From Methanobacterium sp964452085 (lineage in GTDB: Archaea; Methanobacteriota; Methanobacteria; Methanobacteriales; Methanobacteriaceae): DNA of 64,000 nucleotides. Below the pieces are notes generated by a model. That model made no database searches, was not told the DNA's origin, and saw only the letters and a program-made list of their open reading frames with translations. The stretch's first letter is position 1. Each line of letters starts with the position of its first letter. This document shows, one piece after another, positions 35,101-43,756 of this stretch. The DNA lies in contig CAYVKL010000004.1 in NCBI GenBank assembly GCA_964452085.1, forward strand, positions 1 through 64,000, written 5' to 3'. The translations under genes and the position numbers were made by a program.

Positions 35101-35457
35101 GAGCACGACCCCAGAATTGACTCTGAATATCCAGTTGGTATCAGATCCATTAATTATAGTTCCAGTTTGGCTTTGACCAACGATGGTCATGTTTTTATCA
35201 ATGGTTATGTTGGTGTTGTTTTCGCCTGAATAGAATCCATCGGCGATGTTAATATTCCCGTTTTCATCAACCGATTGCACTCCTTTGTTAATGGTAAGGT
35301 AAGGGGCCTCTATTGTACCAGGATTAGAGTCTAATCCTGTGGTATTCACATAAACAGTTGATGCAGCATGAACAGCAGATAAAGAAATCAAAACAGTAAT
35401 CAAGAATATAAAGTTAATTATTAGTTGCCTTTTACAATTTTGGACTTGTATTGAGAT
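32164..35457 (-). CDS. Giant adhesin-like beta-helix protein with DUF11 domain and C-terminal anchor
   Basis: About 1,097 residues. The ribosome binding site AGAGGG and an open frame giving a proper signal peptide (CKRQLIINFIFLITVL) lie upstream of the first TTG (35403). No ATG, GTG or TTG is in frame between them, so initiation is placed at ATC 35457 (ATA 35451 is the alternative). After the signal come about a dozen beta-helix turns (GGAIxN, TNNSAxxGGA), YNWWSSN, Ig-like domains, one DUF11 domain (ADLYIQITSNK) and the anchor QTGAPITGIVLAILM with tail RKKQ. Its last 160 residues are about 90% identical to those of the 39917 adhesin. Confidence 0.83.
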   Translation of the reverse strand: MSIQVQNCKRQLIINFIFLITVLISLSAVHAASTVYVNTTGLDSNPGTIEAPYLTINKGVQSVDENGNINIADGFYSGENNTNITIDKNMTIVGQSQTGTIINGSDTNWIFRVNSGVVLNLLNLTLTNGNATLGGAILNNGTLNVNDCTFTNNQAYWGGAILSLCSEPVNIITNVTNCTFIGNQAESGGAIASVVFYSGVVNCTVNTCNFINNNATNSGGSLFVGLLGNSASILTLINSNFTLNHAPNGGAAMVMGNCTVTGCNFSNNTGNNYGAFNYFSNSPFDDNFCNVFDCNFTNNTVTEVPSGALSNYIIGGAIGNVHAKLNLSNCNFTDNSITGTNTYGGAVCNAEGTLTALDCTFTNNSASYGGAIGNIGGSTSYPATSSITRCSFTNNTATYGGAIANYLFLPIFGQGSGLISSTVSFCNFTNNSATQEGGAIYNTAGFSTTGSANININNSNFNTNNATYGGAIMTSCFVSAGSVKCNINSSNFDSNTANGGGALYNYSNSGLAVCNILSSNFVHNNAVFGGALVNNVFNGTMNVTFCRIFGNSGLGAAINNGGIIDANYNWWSSNNPDFFYLLVGMSYPTNWLYMTINATPSTINNTQTSLITVSFNNYSTDGSTYTPLDPSIGHIPDGTPITFSLIEGLLGTYGLLTPPLDMETTDGLASIVFTATRAGIQQINATTDNQNVTTTVTINPASYVSIIKEFRDLPWGEVITTAYYNDKIYAIVKVHNHGPDGTSVSVLDLLNGLTWTGNYYVVHAVGSYPITNDSWILNDPTCPFNGTHWNINNLPTFIGSVKWLAIEGIIQQIGTVSNYAETVSQSSYPYQGYDDFTAYLTAEITPTIITVDNARGNKDDTVTLQAVLTDYLGNPLNGQTVEFWIDNIKVGENTTDSTGKALFNYKISQTPGNHSLNATFLETTLYHGCNATGQLYVPTADLYIQITSNKNNPTVGESFTITYKLGNNGPDDAENVTITIPIPEGFQISSITGDGTWNIVGNNIIWTFNNVTVGDPYLYITGWTTKAGNYIFTASINSNTFNLNSRGVNSLSINAEPQVNAASTNTIGMQQTGAPITGIVLAILMVLGGFVGTRKKQ

Positions 35458-35473
35458 ATTCCCACATCCCTCT

Positions 35474-35776
35474 AAACTTCATACATTACTATGAAATTTA
35501 GTATACAAATCAATGTTATTAAAGCAATTACTTTCATGATTAAATGGAAAAATTTATATTATTTGGATAGATTTTAATTGTAAATTTGCTATTCTTTTAA
35601 AAAAATTCTTAAAGCTAAATTAAAATTGAGATGTAATATTCATTCCTAAGGTTTTACTGGTTGTTTTTTGCGTTCCTGTGCGTGATGTTAATTGGTTACT
35701 GCAATAAAGAACAAGTAAAATTCATGGGTTGCTATTATTTAATGTAAAAAAAATGAATAGATTAAAATTTAGATGT
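35474..35776. other. Intergenic region upstream of the adhesin
   Basis: About 300 bp of AT-rich DNA. TTTATATTATTTGG (about 35550-35565) is TATA-like but faces away from the adhesin. Short minus-strand scraps near 35640-35720 could be a decayed coding relic, but I cannot assign them. Confidence 0.35.
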
Positions 35777-35953
35777 CTATCTGTTAGAAGGAACACCAAA
35801 GTATGTTCGGTAAGCCCCGGCTATTATCCAGATTACTATGGCTATAACTAATCCATATTTCCAATCATAAAGACCAAATATTCCCCCAATGAAAACTAAA
35901 AGCCCTACTGCTCCTAAGATATACAAAATAAAATTTTTTTGGTTGTTGTCCAT
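35777..35953 (-). CDS. Small two-TM membrane protein (58 aa)
   Basis: A frame of 58 residues starts at ATG (complement of 35951-35953), preceded by a strong GGGGGGATG site, and ends in TAG at 35777. It has two hydrophobic helices, about residues 8-27 and 34-46, joined by GLYDWKYG, and a short polar end YFGVPSNR. No family is recognised, but the good binding site, clear topology and absence of overlapping genes make it likely real. Confidence 0.6.
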   Translation of the reverse strand: MDNNQKNFILYILGAVGLLVFIGGIFGLYDWKYGLVIAIVIWIIAGAYRTYFGVPSNR

Positions 35954-35979
35954 TATTTTACATCCCCCTAATATTATTT

Positions 35980-36045
35980 AAGTACTAATATGCGATTCAT
36001 TTAATAATATTGTTACGACTTTATGAGTTACTAAAAAGAAGTTCG
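35980..36045. repeat. Duplicated intergenic segment, copy 1
   Basis: About 66 bp starting AAGTACTAATATGC and ending GTTCG matches 37913-37977 at roughly 83% identity with one single-base gap. It lies between the small TM gene and the LytS/SpoIIE gene, so it may contain their promoters. Confidence 0.7.
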
Positions 36046-36154
36046 AAGTTTCTGGTAGGAGTAGGTTGATGAGCTTAATATCTATTAAAAGACTCCTGAA
36101 TCGATTATACATTAGAAAGTTCTGATAAGTCAATGTTATGATAATATTAATTCA

Positions 36155-36164
36155 ATATTTATAC
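36155..36164 (+). promoter_or_regulatory. TATA box of the LytS/SpoIIE-like gene
   Basis: AATATTTATA is centred about 29 nt before ATG 36189, so transcription should start within a few bases of the codon. With no ribosome binding site present, this mRNA looks leaderless. Confidence 0.5.
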
Positions 36165-36188
36165 CATGAAAAAATATACATATTTTTG

Positions 36189-37673
36189 ATGACTTCTTCT
36201 AAATCCATGTTTAATCGCATAAAAACTAACATAATCAATGAAAAAAATCGTTATATAGAATATTTGGGAGTTTTATTTGCGTTAATGGCCAGTATATTTG
36301 GTTTTTTGGCTTTAGAATATGGAGAAAATTTTGTACCTATTTTTCAAGAGGCCAGTATTGTACTTCTTGAGAAAACCTTTGTAATAGTGGGTATAGCTTA
36401 TTTAATAACTAAAGCAAGTTTCTTTGGAGAAATACTTGACAAAAAATTCACCAAAAAAAATATATTTTTATTAATTATTATCTTAGGAGCTCTTTCCATT
36501 TTCGCCAATCATACAGGTGCTGATTATTTAGGTGCTAATGCTAATGTACGTGACCTGGCACCTATGGTAGGTGGTTTAATAGCCGGGCCTTTGGTTGGAG
36601 TTAGTGTTGGAATTATTGGGGCAATAGACCGTTTTTTATTAGGAGGACCCACATACATACCCTGCACCATTGCAACCTTTTTAGCAGGTCTTTTCAGTGG
36701 TATAATTTACATACTTAACAAGGGTAAATTTGTGGGAGTATTCTATGCGGTCCTATTTTCAGCTTTCTATGAAATATTCCACATAATTTTAGTTATGCTC
36801 ACCCCCTACGACCTTGCTTTTACTATAGTTAAAGAATTAAGCATACCCGTAATACTTGCAAACACAGTAGGGATGCTGATATTTGCAATATTCATTTCTA
36901 ATGAGATTAAAGAACGAGAACACGCAAAGGAAATGGCATTATACCATGAAGAAGCTGAATTATTTGAACATGAATTAGAGGTTGCCCGTGAAATCCAGGA
37001 TAAGTTCTGGAAACTGCAGACAACTGAAATTAAAGGTATGGAAATGGAACTGATTGATATGTCAACAGACATTCCCCAACGCCATTTTTACGATGTAATA
37101 TCTGATAAAATGAATAAAACAAGTTTTGTTGTGGGTTATGTAGATGATAAAACATTATTATCCTCCTTTATTGGTACACATATTCTGACTGAAGCCAGAG
37201 AAAGGATAAATAATGATATTTCCTTGATTAAAATGATCAAATTCCTTAATTGGTATCTGTCAATATATAAACCCTTTAAAATATCAATAAGTTTGTTTAC
37301 TGCAGAATTTGATCCAAAAACTAAGATTTTAAAATATTTAAACTTAGGGGATATCATTTCCATGGTTTACAAGAATAATAGTGATGAAATGGATTTCTTA
37401 AATAAATTTTCATATTATTTAGGTTCTAAAACCCACAATAATATTAATGAATTTGAAATTAAGCTTGAAAAAGATGATTTAATCTTAATATTGTTATTTG
37501 AACAATCAATGAATCTATCCAAGCAGTCTAAGATAAAACATTCTATTGGGAAACTAATAAAAGAAAATAACGAGATGCCCCTTAAAGAATTAAAAATGAA
37601 AGTTGAAGAGTTTTTCAATTTAAATAAAGGAGATAACTCTCAAATATGCATTTTACTTTTGAAAGTAGATTGA
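36189..37673 (+). CDS. LytS-type 5TM sensor fused to a degenerate SpoIIE/RsbU-like domain
   Basis: About 494 residues if the leaderless ATG 36189 is used; an ATG at 36138 would add 17. Six or more TM helices include a 5TM-LYT receptor core (NVRDLAPMVGGLIAG, GVSVGIIGAIDRFLLGG), the sensor of LytS-like kinases. A coiled linker (EHELEVAREIQDKFW) leads to a C-terminal domain laid out like SpoIIE/RsbU PP2C phosphatases. However, the metal-binding acidic residues are gone: GGDFYD is QRHFYD, the DVSGHG site reads YVDDKT, and TDG reads LFEQ. It is probably an inactive phosphatase acting as a binding or signalling module. Confidence 0.75.
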   Translation: MTSSKSMFNRIKTNIINEKNRYIEYLGVLFALMASIFGFLALEYGENFVPIFQEASIVLLEKTFVIVGIAYLITKASFFGEILDKKFTKKNIFLLIIILGALSIFANHTGADYLGANANVRDLAPMVGGLIAGPLVGVSVGIIGAIDRFLLGGPTYIPCTIATFLAGLFSGIIYILNKGKFVGVFYAVLFSAFYEIFHIILVMLTPYDLAFTIVKELSIPVILANTVGMLIFAIFISNEIKEREHAKEMALYHEEAELFEHELEVAREIQDKFWKLQTTEIKGMEMELIDMSTDIPQRHFYDVISDKMNKTSFVVGYVDDKTLLSSFIGTHILTEARERINNDISLIKMIKFLNWYLSIYKPFKISISLFTAEFDPKTKILKYLNLGDIISMVYKNNSDEMDFLNKFSYYLGSKTHNNINEFEIKLEKDDLILILLFEQSMNLSKQSKIKHSIGKLIKENNEMPLKELKMKVEEFFNLNKGDNSQICILLLKVD

Positions 37674-37693
37674 AATTAGTAAAAAATAATTTT
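37648..37693 (+). repeat. 46-bp exact repeat, copy B
   Basis: The last codons, stop and 3' flank of the LytS/SpoIIE-like gene, identical to 32061-32106. This is probably the original location because the reading frame is intact here. Confidence 0.85.
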
Positions 37694-37756
37694 AATACCT
37701 TATTAATGGATAAAATTAAAAAAAAGTAGGTAAAACGGATAATAAAATCCTTTTTA

Positions 37757-37860
37757 TTACATTTTTTTGGTGATAAATCGGCCTAGTGCAAGATGACAAG
37801 GACTATTCTTGCTAGGGGCGCTACTAGTCTGCATTCCAATGGTTTTAATGGTTGTTGTTT
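37757..37860 (-). pseudogene. Remnant of an adhesin C-terminal anchor
   Basis: On the minus strand TTIKTIGMQTSSAP aligns with NTIGMQTTGAP of the full adhesins. After a frameshift the anchor resumes as LGRFITKKM and a stop. It is the last trace of a lost adhesin gene that converged on the LytS/SpoIIE gene, mirroring the layout at 32061-32260. Confidence 0.65.
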
Positions 37861-37912
37861 ACCTGTGGTAGGATTTTAAGTGTAATTAGTAAGTAAAATT
37901 TTGGGGATCTTA

Positions 37913-37977
37913 AAGTACTAATATGCTTTTCATTTCATAATATTGTTACGAATTATGAGTAATAATTAAGGAGTTCG
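37913..37977. repeat. Duplicated intergenic segment, copy 2
   Basis: Partner of 35980-36045 at about 83% identity. No gene flanks it closely here, so it looks like a left-over promoter copy from a segmental duplication. Confidence 0.65.
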
Positions 37978-38066
37978 TTGTTCGTGTTTTTTAGTATTAC
38001 TTAGAAATATATAATTATAGAGTGTTCAATCAAACCATAAAAATAGAAAAAAAATTAAATGTATTT

Positions 38067-39713
38067 TTAAGTGCTGTTTGTACGGTTGAAAAGGGAATAT
38101 TCCTCAAATGGGTGAACAGTATAATTATTGAGATCTTCTACATGTAACTGTTGATATGAACCGCTTGAATTATCTTCAAATTCAAAGTTGCGGGCATTGA
38201 TAAAATCATTGAAAGATCCCGAAGTGTATTCTAAAGTATATGGCTGGCTACTATTTCCATAATAGCATACTAAATTGCTGTTATTTTGAGTTACATTTAT
38301 ATTGCCAAATAATCCATTGGAATAAACACCAATATAAGCAGTTAATGGACATGGTGGTGGTGAAGGAGTTATTGGTGTAAGATCTTGTTTTTTCCAGGGA
38401 TCTGAATTATCAATACCATTCAATAAATCATCCAATTTAGCAGTTAAAGCAAGAGTATAATTCGTCCCATATTGCGCTTCATTGGCGAATATAGCTATGC
38501 CCAATCCTTTTGACAAGTAGATTTTCATGGAGCTAAAACTGGCATAACTGGCTCCACTATGCGTGATATAATCTTGCCCAACACTCCATCCAAAGCCATA
38601 TTTATTTCCATTTCCTTTGTCAATTTGTCCGGTGCGTGTTTCATCCAAGGTACTTTTGTTCATAATTTGTACACCGTTGTAATATCCGGTGTCTGCTATC
38701 TGGAATTTAAGCCAGTTAGCAATTTCACTTATTGAGCAACTTATACTTCCTGCCGGTTTATCCCAATCCTCACTAAATAATGGGGTCTCTATTAAATCGC
38801 CATTTAAGTAATGTATATAGGCTTTGGTATGATCTGGGGAGTTAATCAGATCCGTGAGGTTGGTTACGGCATTAGTCATTCCTAAAGGTATTAAAAGGTC
38901 ATTTTTAATCATATCATCCCAGCTCTCGTTATTTGCACGTGCTGCACAATAAGCGGGTATAGAGTAGAGGACATTGTTATATTGAAATTTACTTTGGAAA
39001 GGAGTGTTATTTTTATAGTATCTAAATTTATAGAGTGTATCTGAAAAAGAATTATCGTTAAATGTAGCAAGTTCATCTCCACTATACTTTGGTAGTCCGC
39101 TGCGCATTAAAAGTAAATCTCTAATTGTAATATTATTGGTTACATTATCATCATATAATTTGAATTCTGATTCATTGAAATATTCACTTATCTTGTCATC
39201 CCAGCTCATTAAACCGGAACTAACGTATTGGGCTATATTTGCTCCAGCAAATGGCTTAGTATTAGAATTTATCTCAAACAGAGTATCCTTGGCAACATTA
39301 GCTCCAGATGCCATATCTTTCACACCCAAAGTATTCAAGTATATTATTTTATCATTTTTAACTATAACCACAGCCATACCCGGTGTTAGGGATTGATTGA
39401 ATGTTGATTTTAAATAAGCATCAAATAGGCTAATAATATGATCCATGGGATCTGGAGTTGGGCTGGGTGTTGGGCTTGGCGACGGATAATGCTGATTATT
39501 ATACCTCCAAGAGTATGGAATTAAAGCCAATAAATAATTAGAAGAATCATCAGTGTTATTATTAGAAGGGGTAATATTTCCCATTTGATTATCCAGGATT
39601 ATGGGATTACTTATACCCATTGTTTTTGGATTAATGTTATTAAAAATTAATACACCCGCTACTGCAGATACTGCCACGATAACTATTAATGCACCTAAAA
39701 TTCGAGTATTCAA
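38067..39713 (-). CDS. Secreted beta-lactamase-family serine hydrolase, TTG start
   Basis: A 548-residue paralogue of the 26824-28569 protein, starting at TTG 39713 behind GGGGGGTT. It has an N-terminal TM/signal helix, a Pro/Ser/Thr linker (SPSPTPSPTPDP), the hydrolase domain with SNTK (S-x-x-K), YNN (Y-x-N) and HSG, so the full catalytic set is kept, and the same C-terminal DUF3471-like domain (YIGVYSNGLFGNINVT). It is probably an outward-facing esterase or peptidase. Methanobacterial pseudomurein has no D-alanine cross-links, so a penicillin-binding-protein-like role is unlikely. Confidence 0.84.
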   Translation of the reverse strand: MNTRILGALIVIVAVSAVAGVLIFNNINPKTMGISNPIILDNQMGNITPSNNNTDDSSNYLLALIPYSWRYNNQHYPSPSPTPSPTPDPMDHIISLFDAYLKSTFNQSLTPGMAVVIVKNDKIIYLNTLGVKDMASGANVAKDTLFEINSNTKPFAGANIAQYVSSGLMSWDDKISEYFNESEFKLYDDNVTNNITIRDLLLMRSGLPKYSGDELATFNDNSFSDTLYKFRYYKNNTPFQSKFQYNNVLYSIPAYCAARANNESWDDMIKNDLLIPLGMTNAVTNLTDLINSPDHTKAYIHYLNGDLIETPLFSEDWDKPAGSISCSISEIANWLKFQIADTGYYNGVQIMNKSTLDETRTGQIDKGNGNKYGFGWSVGQDYITHSGASYASFSSMKIYLSKGLGIAIFANEAQYGTNYTLALTAKLDDLLNGIDNSDPWKKQDLTPITPSPPPCPLTAYIGVYSNGLFGNINVTQNNSNLVCYYGNSSQPYTLEYTSGSFNDFINARNFEFEDNSSGSYQQLHVEDLNNYTVHPFEEYSLFNRTNST

Positions 39714-39879
39714 TTGAACCCCCCAGTATTTATGTTCGGATTGTAATCAGAAGTATATAATATTTACTATTTATAGTTCAACATATTAAGCGGTTTTATC
39801 CAAAATCATCATTGCTAACCAAATTATTTTGAAATGCTTGTACATAGAAGTTTTTGATAGTCAATGGTTTATTCATATT

Positions 39880-39918
39880 AAAAATAAAAAAGTGGGGAAA
39901 AGGGAATAAAATCCCTTT
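39880..39918 (-). terminator. Hairpin and T-tract terminator of the second large adhesin
   Basis: AAAGGG/CCCTTT inverted repeat (39900-39918), then TTTTTTATTTTT on the minus strand. It closely parallels the terminator at 32130-32165. Confidence 0.6.
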
Positions 39919-42900
39919 ATTGTTTTTTCCGGGTGCCTATAAATCCACCGAGTACCATTAGAACGGCTAGTATAATTCCTGCTAGTGGTGCTCCCGTAGT
40001 TTGCATTCCTATTGTGTTGGTGGTTGCTGCGTTTACTTGTTGTTCTGCGTTTATTGAAAGGGAGTTTACTCCTCTGCTGTTGAGGTTGAAGGTGTTTGAG
40101 TTGATGGATGCTGTGAAGACGTAGTTTCCTGCTGTAGTTGTCCATCCTGTAATGTACAGGTAGGGGTCTCCTACGGTTACGTTGTTGAATGTCCAGATGA
40201 TGTTGTTTCCAACGATGTTCCAGGTTCCATCTCCTGTGATGCTGGATATATGGAATCCTTCTGGTATGGGTATAGTTATTGTAACGTTGGTTGCATCGTC
40301 TGGTCCGTTGTTTCCGAGTTTGTAGGTTAGGGTGAATGTTTCGCCTACTCTTGGATTGTTTTTGTCACTGGTTATCTGGATGTAGAGGTCTGCTTTGGGT
40401 ACATAGATCGTGCTGATGTTGGTTTTGTTGAATGGATACTCAGTTTGTGTCTCATTCACCACATTGGTGACATTTGTGCCTGCCAGACTAGTGGAATTAA
40501 CCAGTGCAGAGAGATAATAAGTCACATTGGCACCCACAGTCAGGAGAGCCACATTAGGCCAGGTAACTGTGCGTGTAAGAGCATTCCAAACACCACCATC
40601 GGTACTAGAGACGTAATCCAGTCCTACAGGGAGAATGTCGGTGATTACTACGTTGTGTGCGTTGTTGGGTCCTTTATTCTTTGCTACTATGGTGAAATTT
40701 ACAGATTCACCCACATTAGGTCGTGTGTTATTAACAGTTTTATTCAACTCTAAGTCACTCAATGGCACGGTAACATCTGTCTGAGCAGTGGAAACCCATG
40801 GGAATTCGGTGTGATCTTGGGAGAAACTGTTAGTCAATGTGTTACCTGCTGCTGAAGCCAGCACAGTGGTATTCAAATAGTAAGTGATAGTCCCACCTAC
40901 TGCCAAAGGAGTGGCTAAATTCCAGCTAAATGTCGATGGAGTAACCCAAGAGTATGGGACATCATTCATCAGTGAATCCTTCAACGAAACCATATTCAGT
41001 CCACTAGGTAAGAAATCAGTGAATCGAAGGTTGGTTGCTGGATCTGTTCCATTGTTGGTGGCAGTTAAAGTGAAAACCACGTTATTTCCCACATTGGGAT
41101 TTGCATCATCTGCAGTCTTAGTCAGGTTCACGGTTGCGTTTTTAACATGGACGGTTACTGTGTTGCTCTGATTAAATCCAGGGTACTCATTACTGGTTAC
41201 GTTAGCTGAGTTGGTTATGTCGGTGATTATGTTACCAGTAGCAAACCATGCACGAACAACAAACCACAGATTGGCGGTTTCACCCACATTTAACTGTGGA
41301 ATAGTCCAGGTGAGTTCACTTCCTACAGGAGTAATTCCACCACTTGCACTGTCGAATATGGAATTTGTTGGCACTGTGTCTTTAATAACTACATTTGTAG
41401 CGTTATCAGGTCCGTTATTGGTTACATTGATGGTGAAGTTAATGTAGTCCAGGATATTGGCTGAAGTCACATTAGCAGCCTTGGTGATGTTAAGGTTAGC
41501 AACGGTTATGATGTTTATATATGATGCTTCAAGGGCATTTGTAGTATAACCGTCAGCACTTGCATCGACCCTTACTGGATTGTACAATGGATTTACTGCT
41601 CCTTCATTAGCAAAGAAAGTTGCAGTGATATTGCCGTCTACTGTGTTTAATGTGATTGTTTTACCAGTGATGAAGTTTCCCCATGGCACTGTCAATGTTA
41701 CTGGTATGTCTGGCACGTGCCCTAATACAGGATCATGGTATGTTCCCTGATTATCAGAAAGTAAACTTGCAGTTACCGTTGAACTACCTCCATTCAGTAT
41801 AGATGTAGGGTTTGCAGTGATGTTCAGTGTGATCCATGGATCGAATAGTATGCTTCCTCCATAGAGTTCGTTTATTTTCCCAACGGGACTTAAATTGGAA
41901 CCCCACCAGTTTAAAGTGGCATCTATTCTTTCACCTGCAATTTCACCGTTACTGGGGCTGTTCCCTACGATACGGTTGAAATTAATGGTAGCATCACCAC
42001 CTCCATTAAAAATGGCACTACCCGTACATTTACCTTCATAAATACCTGCAGTGTTGCCGGTGAAAGTGCTGCATGTAACCAACATAGTACCACCACCATT
42101 GCTGATAGCACCACCACTACCTGGTATCCCTAGAATATCTAATGCGGTATTACTGGTGAATGTGCAGTTTGTAACTTCCAAAGTACCACCACTACCAAGA
42201 CCACCATTATTGATTGCACCACCGAAAGCTGCTGTGTTGCCAGTGAATGTGCTTCCCGTAACTTTCATAGTACCAATCATATTAACGATGGCACCACCCA
42301 CAGATGCTGCTGAGTTGCCAGTGAATATGCTTCCGGTAATATTACAATTACCATTTCCACTAAAGATGGCACCTGCATTAGCCGCTGCGTTGCTGGTGAA
42401 TGTGCTGGTGTTGATTGTTAGGTTTCCACCGTTATTGTAGATAGCACCACCATCACCCACTAGCACAGGAAAACTGGGAGGTGGGATTATATAGTTGCTG
42501 GTGAATGTACTGCTGGTAACCACTAAAATACCACCCCCATTGGAGATAGCACCACCACCCATGGTTGCTATGTTGCTGGTGAATNNNNNNNNNNNNNNNN
42601 NNNNNNNNNNNNNNNNNNNNNNNNNNNNNNNNNNNNNNNNNNNNNNNNNNNNNNNNNNNNNNNNNNNNNNNNNNNNNNNNNNNNGTGCTGCTGTTGATTG
42701 TTAGGTTTCCTCCATTATTGCAGATAGCACCACCACCACTCATGGTTGCTATGTTGCTGGTGAATGTGCTGCTGTTGATTGTTAGGTTTCCTCCATTATT
42801 GCAGATAGCACCACCACCACCAATTCCCAGGTTTGCGGTGTTGCTGGTGAATGTGCTGGTGGTGATTGTTAGGTTTCCTCCGTTATTGTAAATAGCACCA

Positions 42901-43553
42901 CCATTACCACCAGTTACTACTGTGTTGCTGGTGAATGTGCTGGTGGTGATTGTTAGGTTTCCTCCGTTATTGTAAATAGCACCACCATTACCACCAGTTA
43001 CTACTGTGTTGCTGGTGAATGTGCTGGTGGTGATTGTTAGGTTTCCTCCGTTATTGTAAATAGCACCACCATTACCTACCGCTACATTGGTGTTAGTAAA
43101 TTTGCAGTTGTTAACGTTTAAATTGCTTCCATTATTGTAGATAGCACCACCATTTTCACCCACTTCGGTTATCAAGCAGTTTTGGATTGTTAAATTGTAT
43201 AGGTTAACAGTCAAGCCGGAGTTTATGAAGAATATTCTACACGGACTTATCGGGCTAATTATGGTTCCGGATTGACTTTCACCGATGATGGACATGTTCC
43301 TGTCAATTGTGATATTGGTGTTGTTTTCTCCACTGTATGTGCCATCTGCGATGTTTATTATTCCGTTGGGGTTTACTGTTCCGGTAGCGTTATTGATGGT
43401 TAGTTTAGCTGTGCCCGGAGTGAAACCATTGTTAGTATCTAATCCTGATGATCCATTAACAAATATTACATCTCCATCAGCAGCAGAAACTGTGCCAGAT
43501 AAAATTATGGCTAAAAATAGTGTGATGAGTATTAATAAGGTTTGTTTTGTTAT
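39917..43553 (-). CDS. Giant adhesin-like protein: tandem beta-helix repeats, four DUF11 domains, anchor (contains gap)
   Basis: One gene split into two frames by a 100-N gap. The start is placed at ATA 43553, 7 nt after GGAGG of a perfect AAGGAGGTGA site; ATG 43580 lies upstream of that site and would require a leaderless mRNA. The signal peptide ends at VSAAD. Then come 84-bp repeats coding GGAIYNNGGNLTITTSTF, LNWWGSN, an Ig-like domain, four DUF11 domains (starting LNITKAANV, VNLTKTADD, LELNKTVNN and ADLYIQITS) and the anchor TTGAPLAGIILAVLM with RKKQ tail. Removing the gap joins both frames without shift. It is a cell-surface protein. Confidence 0.83.
42585..42684. other. Assembly gap (100 N) in tandem repeats
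   Basis: Exactly 100 N. The flanks join perfectly into one normal repeat unit if the N are removed, so the missing sequence is probably a whole number of repeat units, and the apparent frameshift is an artefact. Confidence 0.95.
42685..43092 (-). repeat. Near-identical 84-bp tandem coding repeats
   Basis: The same 24-bp core starting TTGCTGGTGAATGTGCTGG recurs at 42841, 42925 and 43009, an exact 84-bp period (28 residues), with diverged copies down to the gap edge. Such arrays expand and contract by slippage or recombination. Confidence 0.85.
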
Positions 43554-43756
43554 ATTTTCACCTCCTTTATGCCTTATCATGTCAATTAAAACATTAAATT
43601 AGAATATTGTTTATATGTTAGTATATAATAAAGTTGTACATTCATAAAAAATAGCAAAAGTTATAAGCAATAATAATTTATTTTGGGTTAAATTAATAAA
43701 TCTAAAAAATAATTGTGATTATATCTTTTCAGAGCAATAGGATTAAATTAATGCTT

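Noticed and set aside
42453..42562. Two separate adhesin genes meeting at the gap
   Set aside because: Removing the 100 N joins them in a single frame at a perfect repeat unit, so the split is an assembly artefact.
42051..42891. Plus-strand proline/leucine-rich frames in the repeat array
   Set aside because: Their repeats are the reverse strand of the GGAIYNNGG-type repeats, and they have no starts or known domains.
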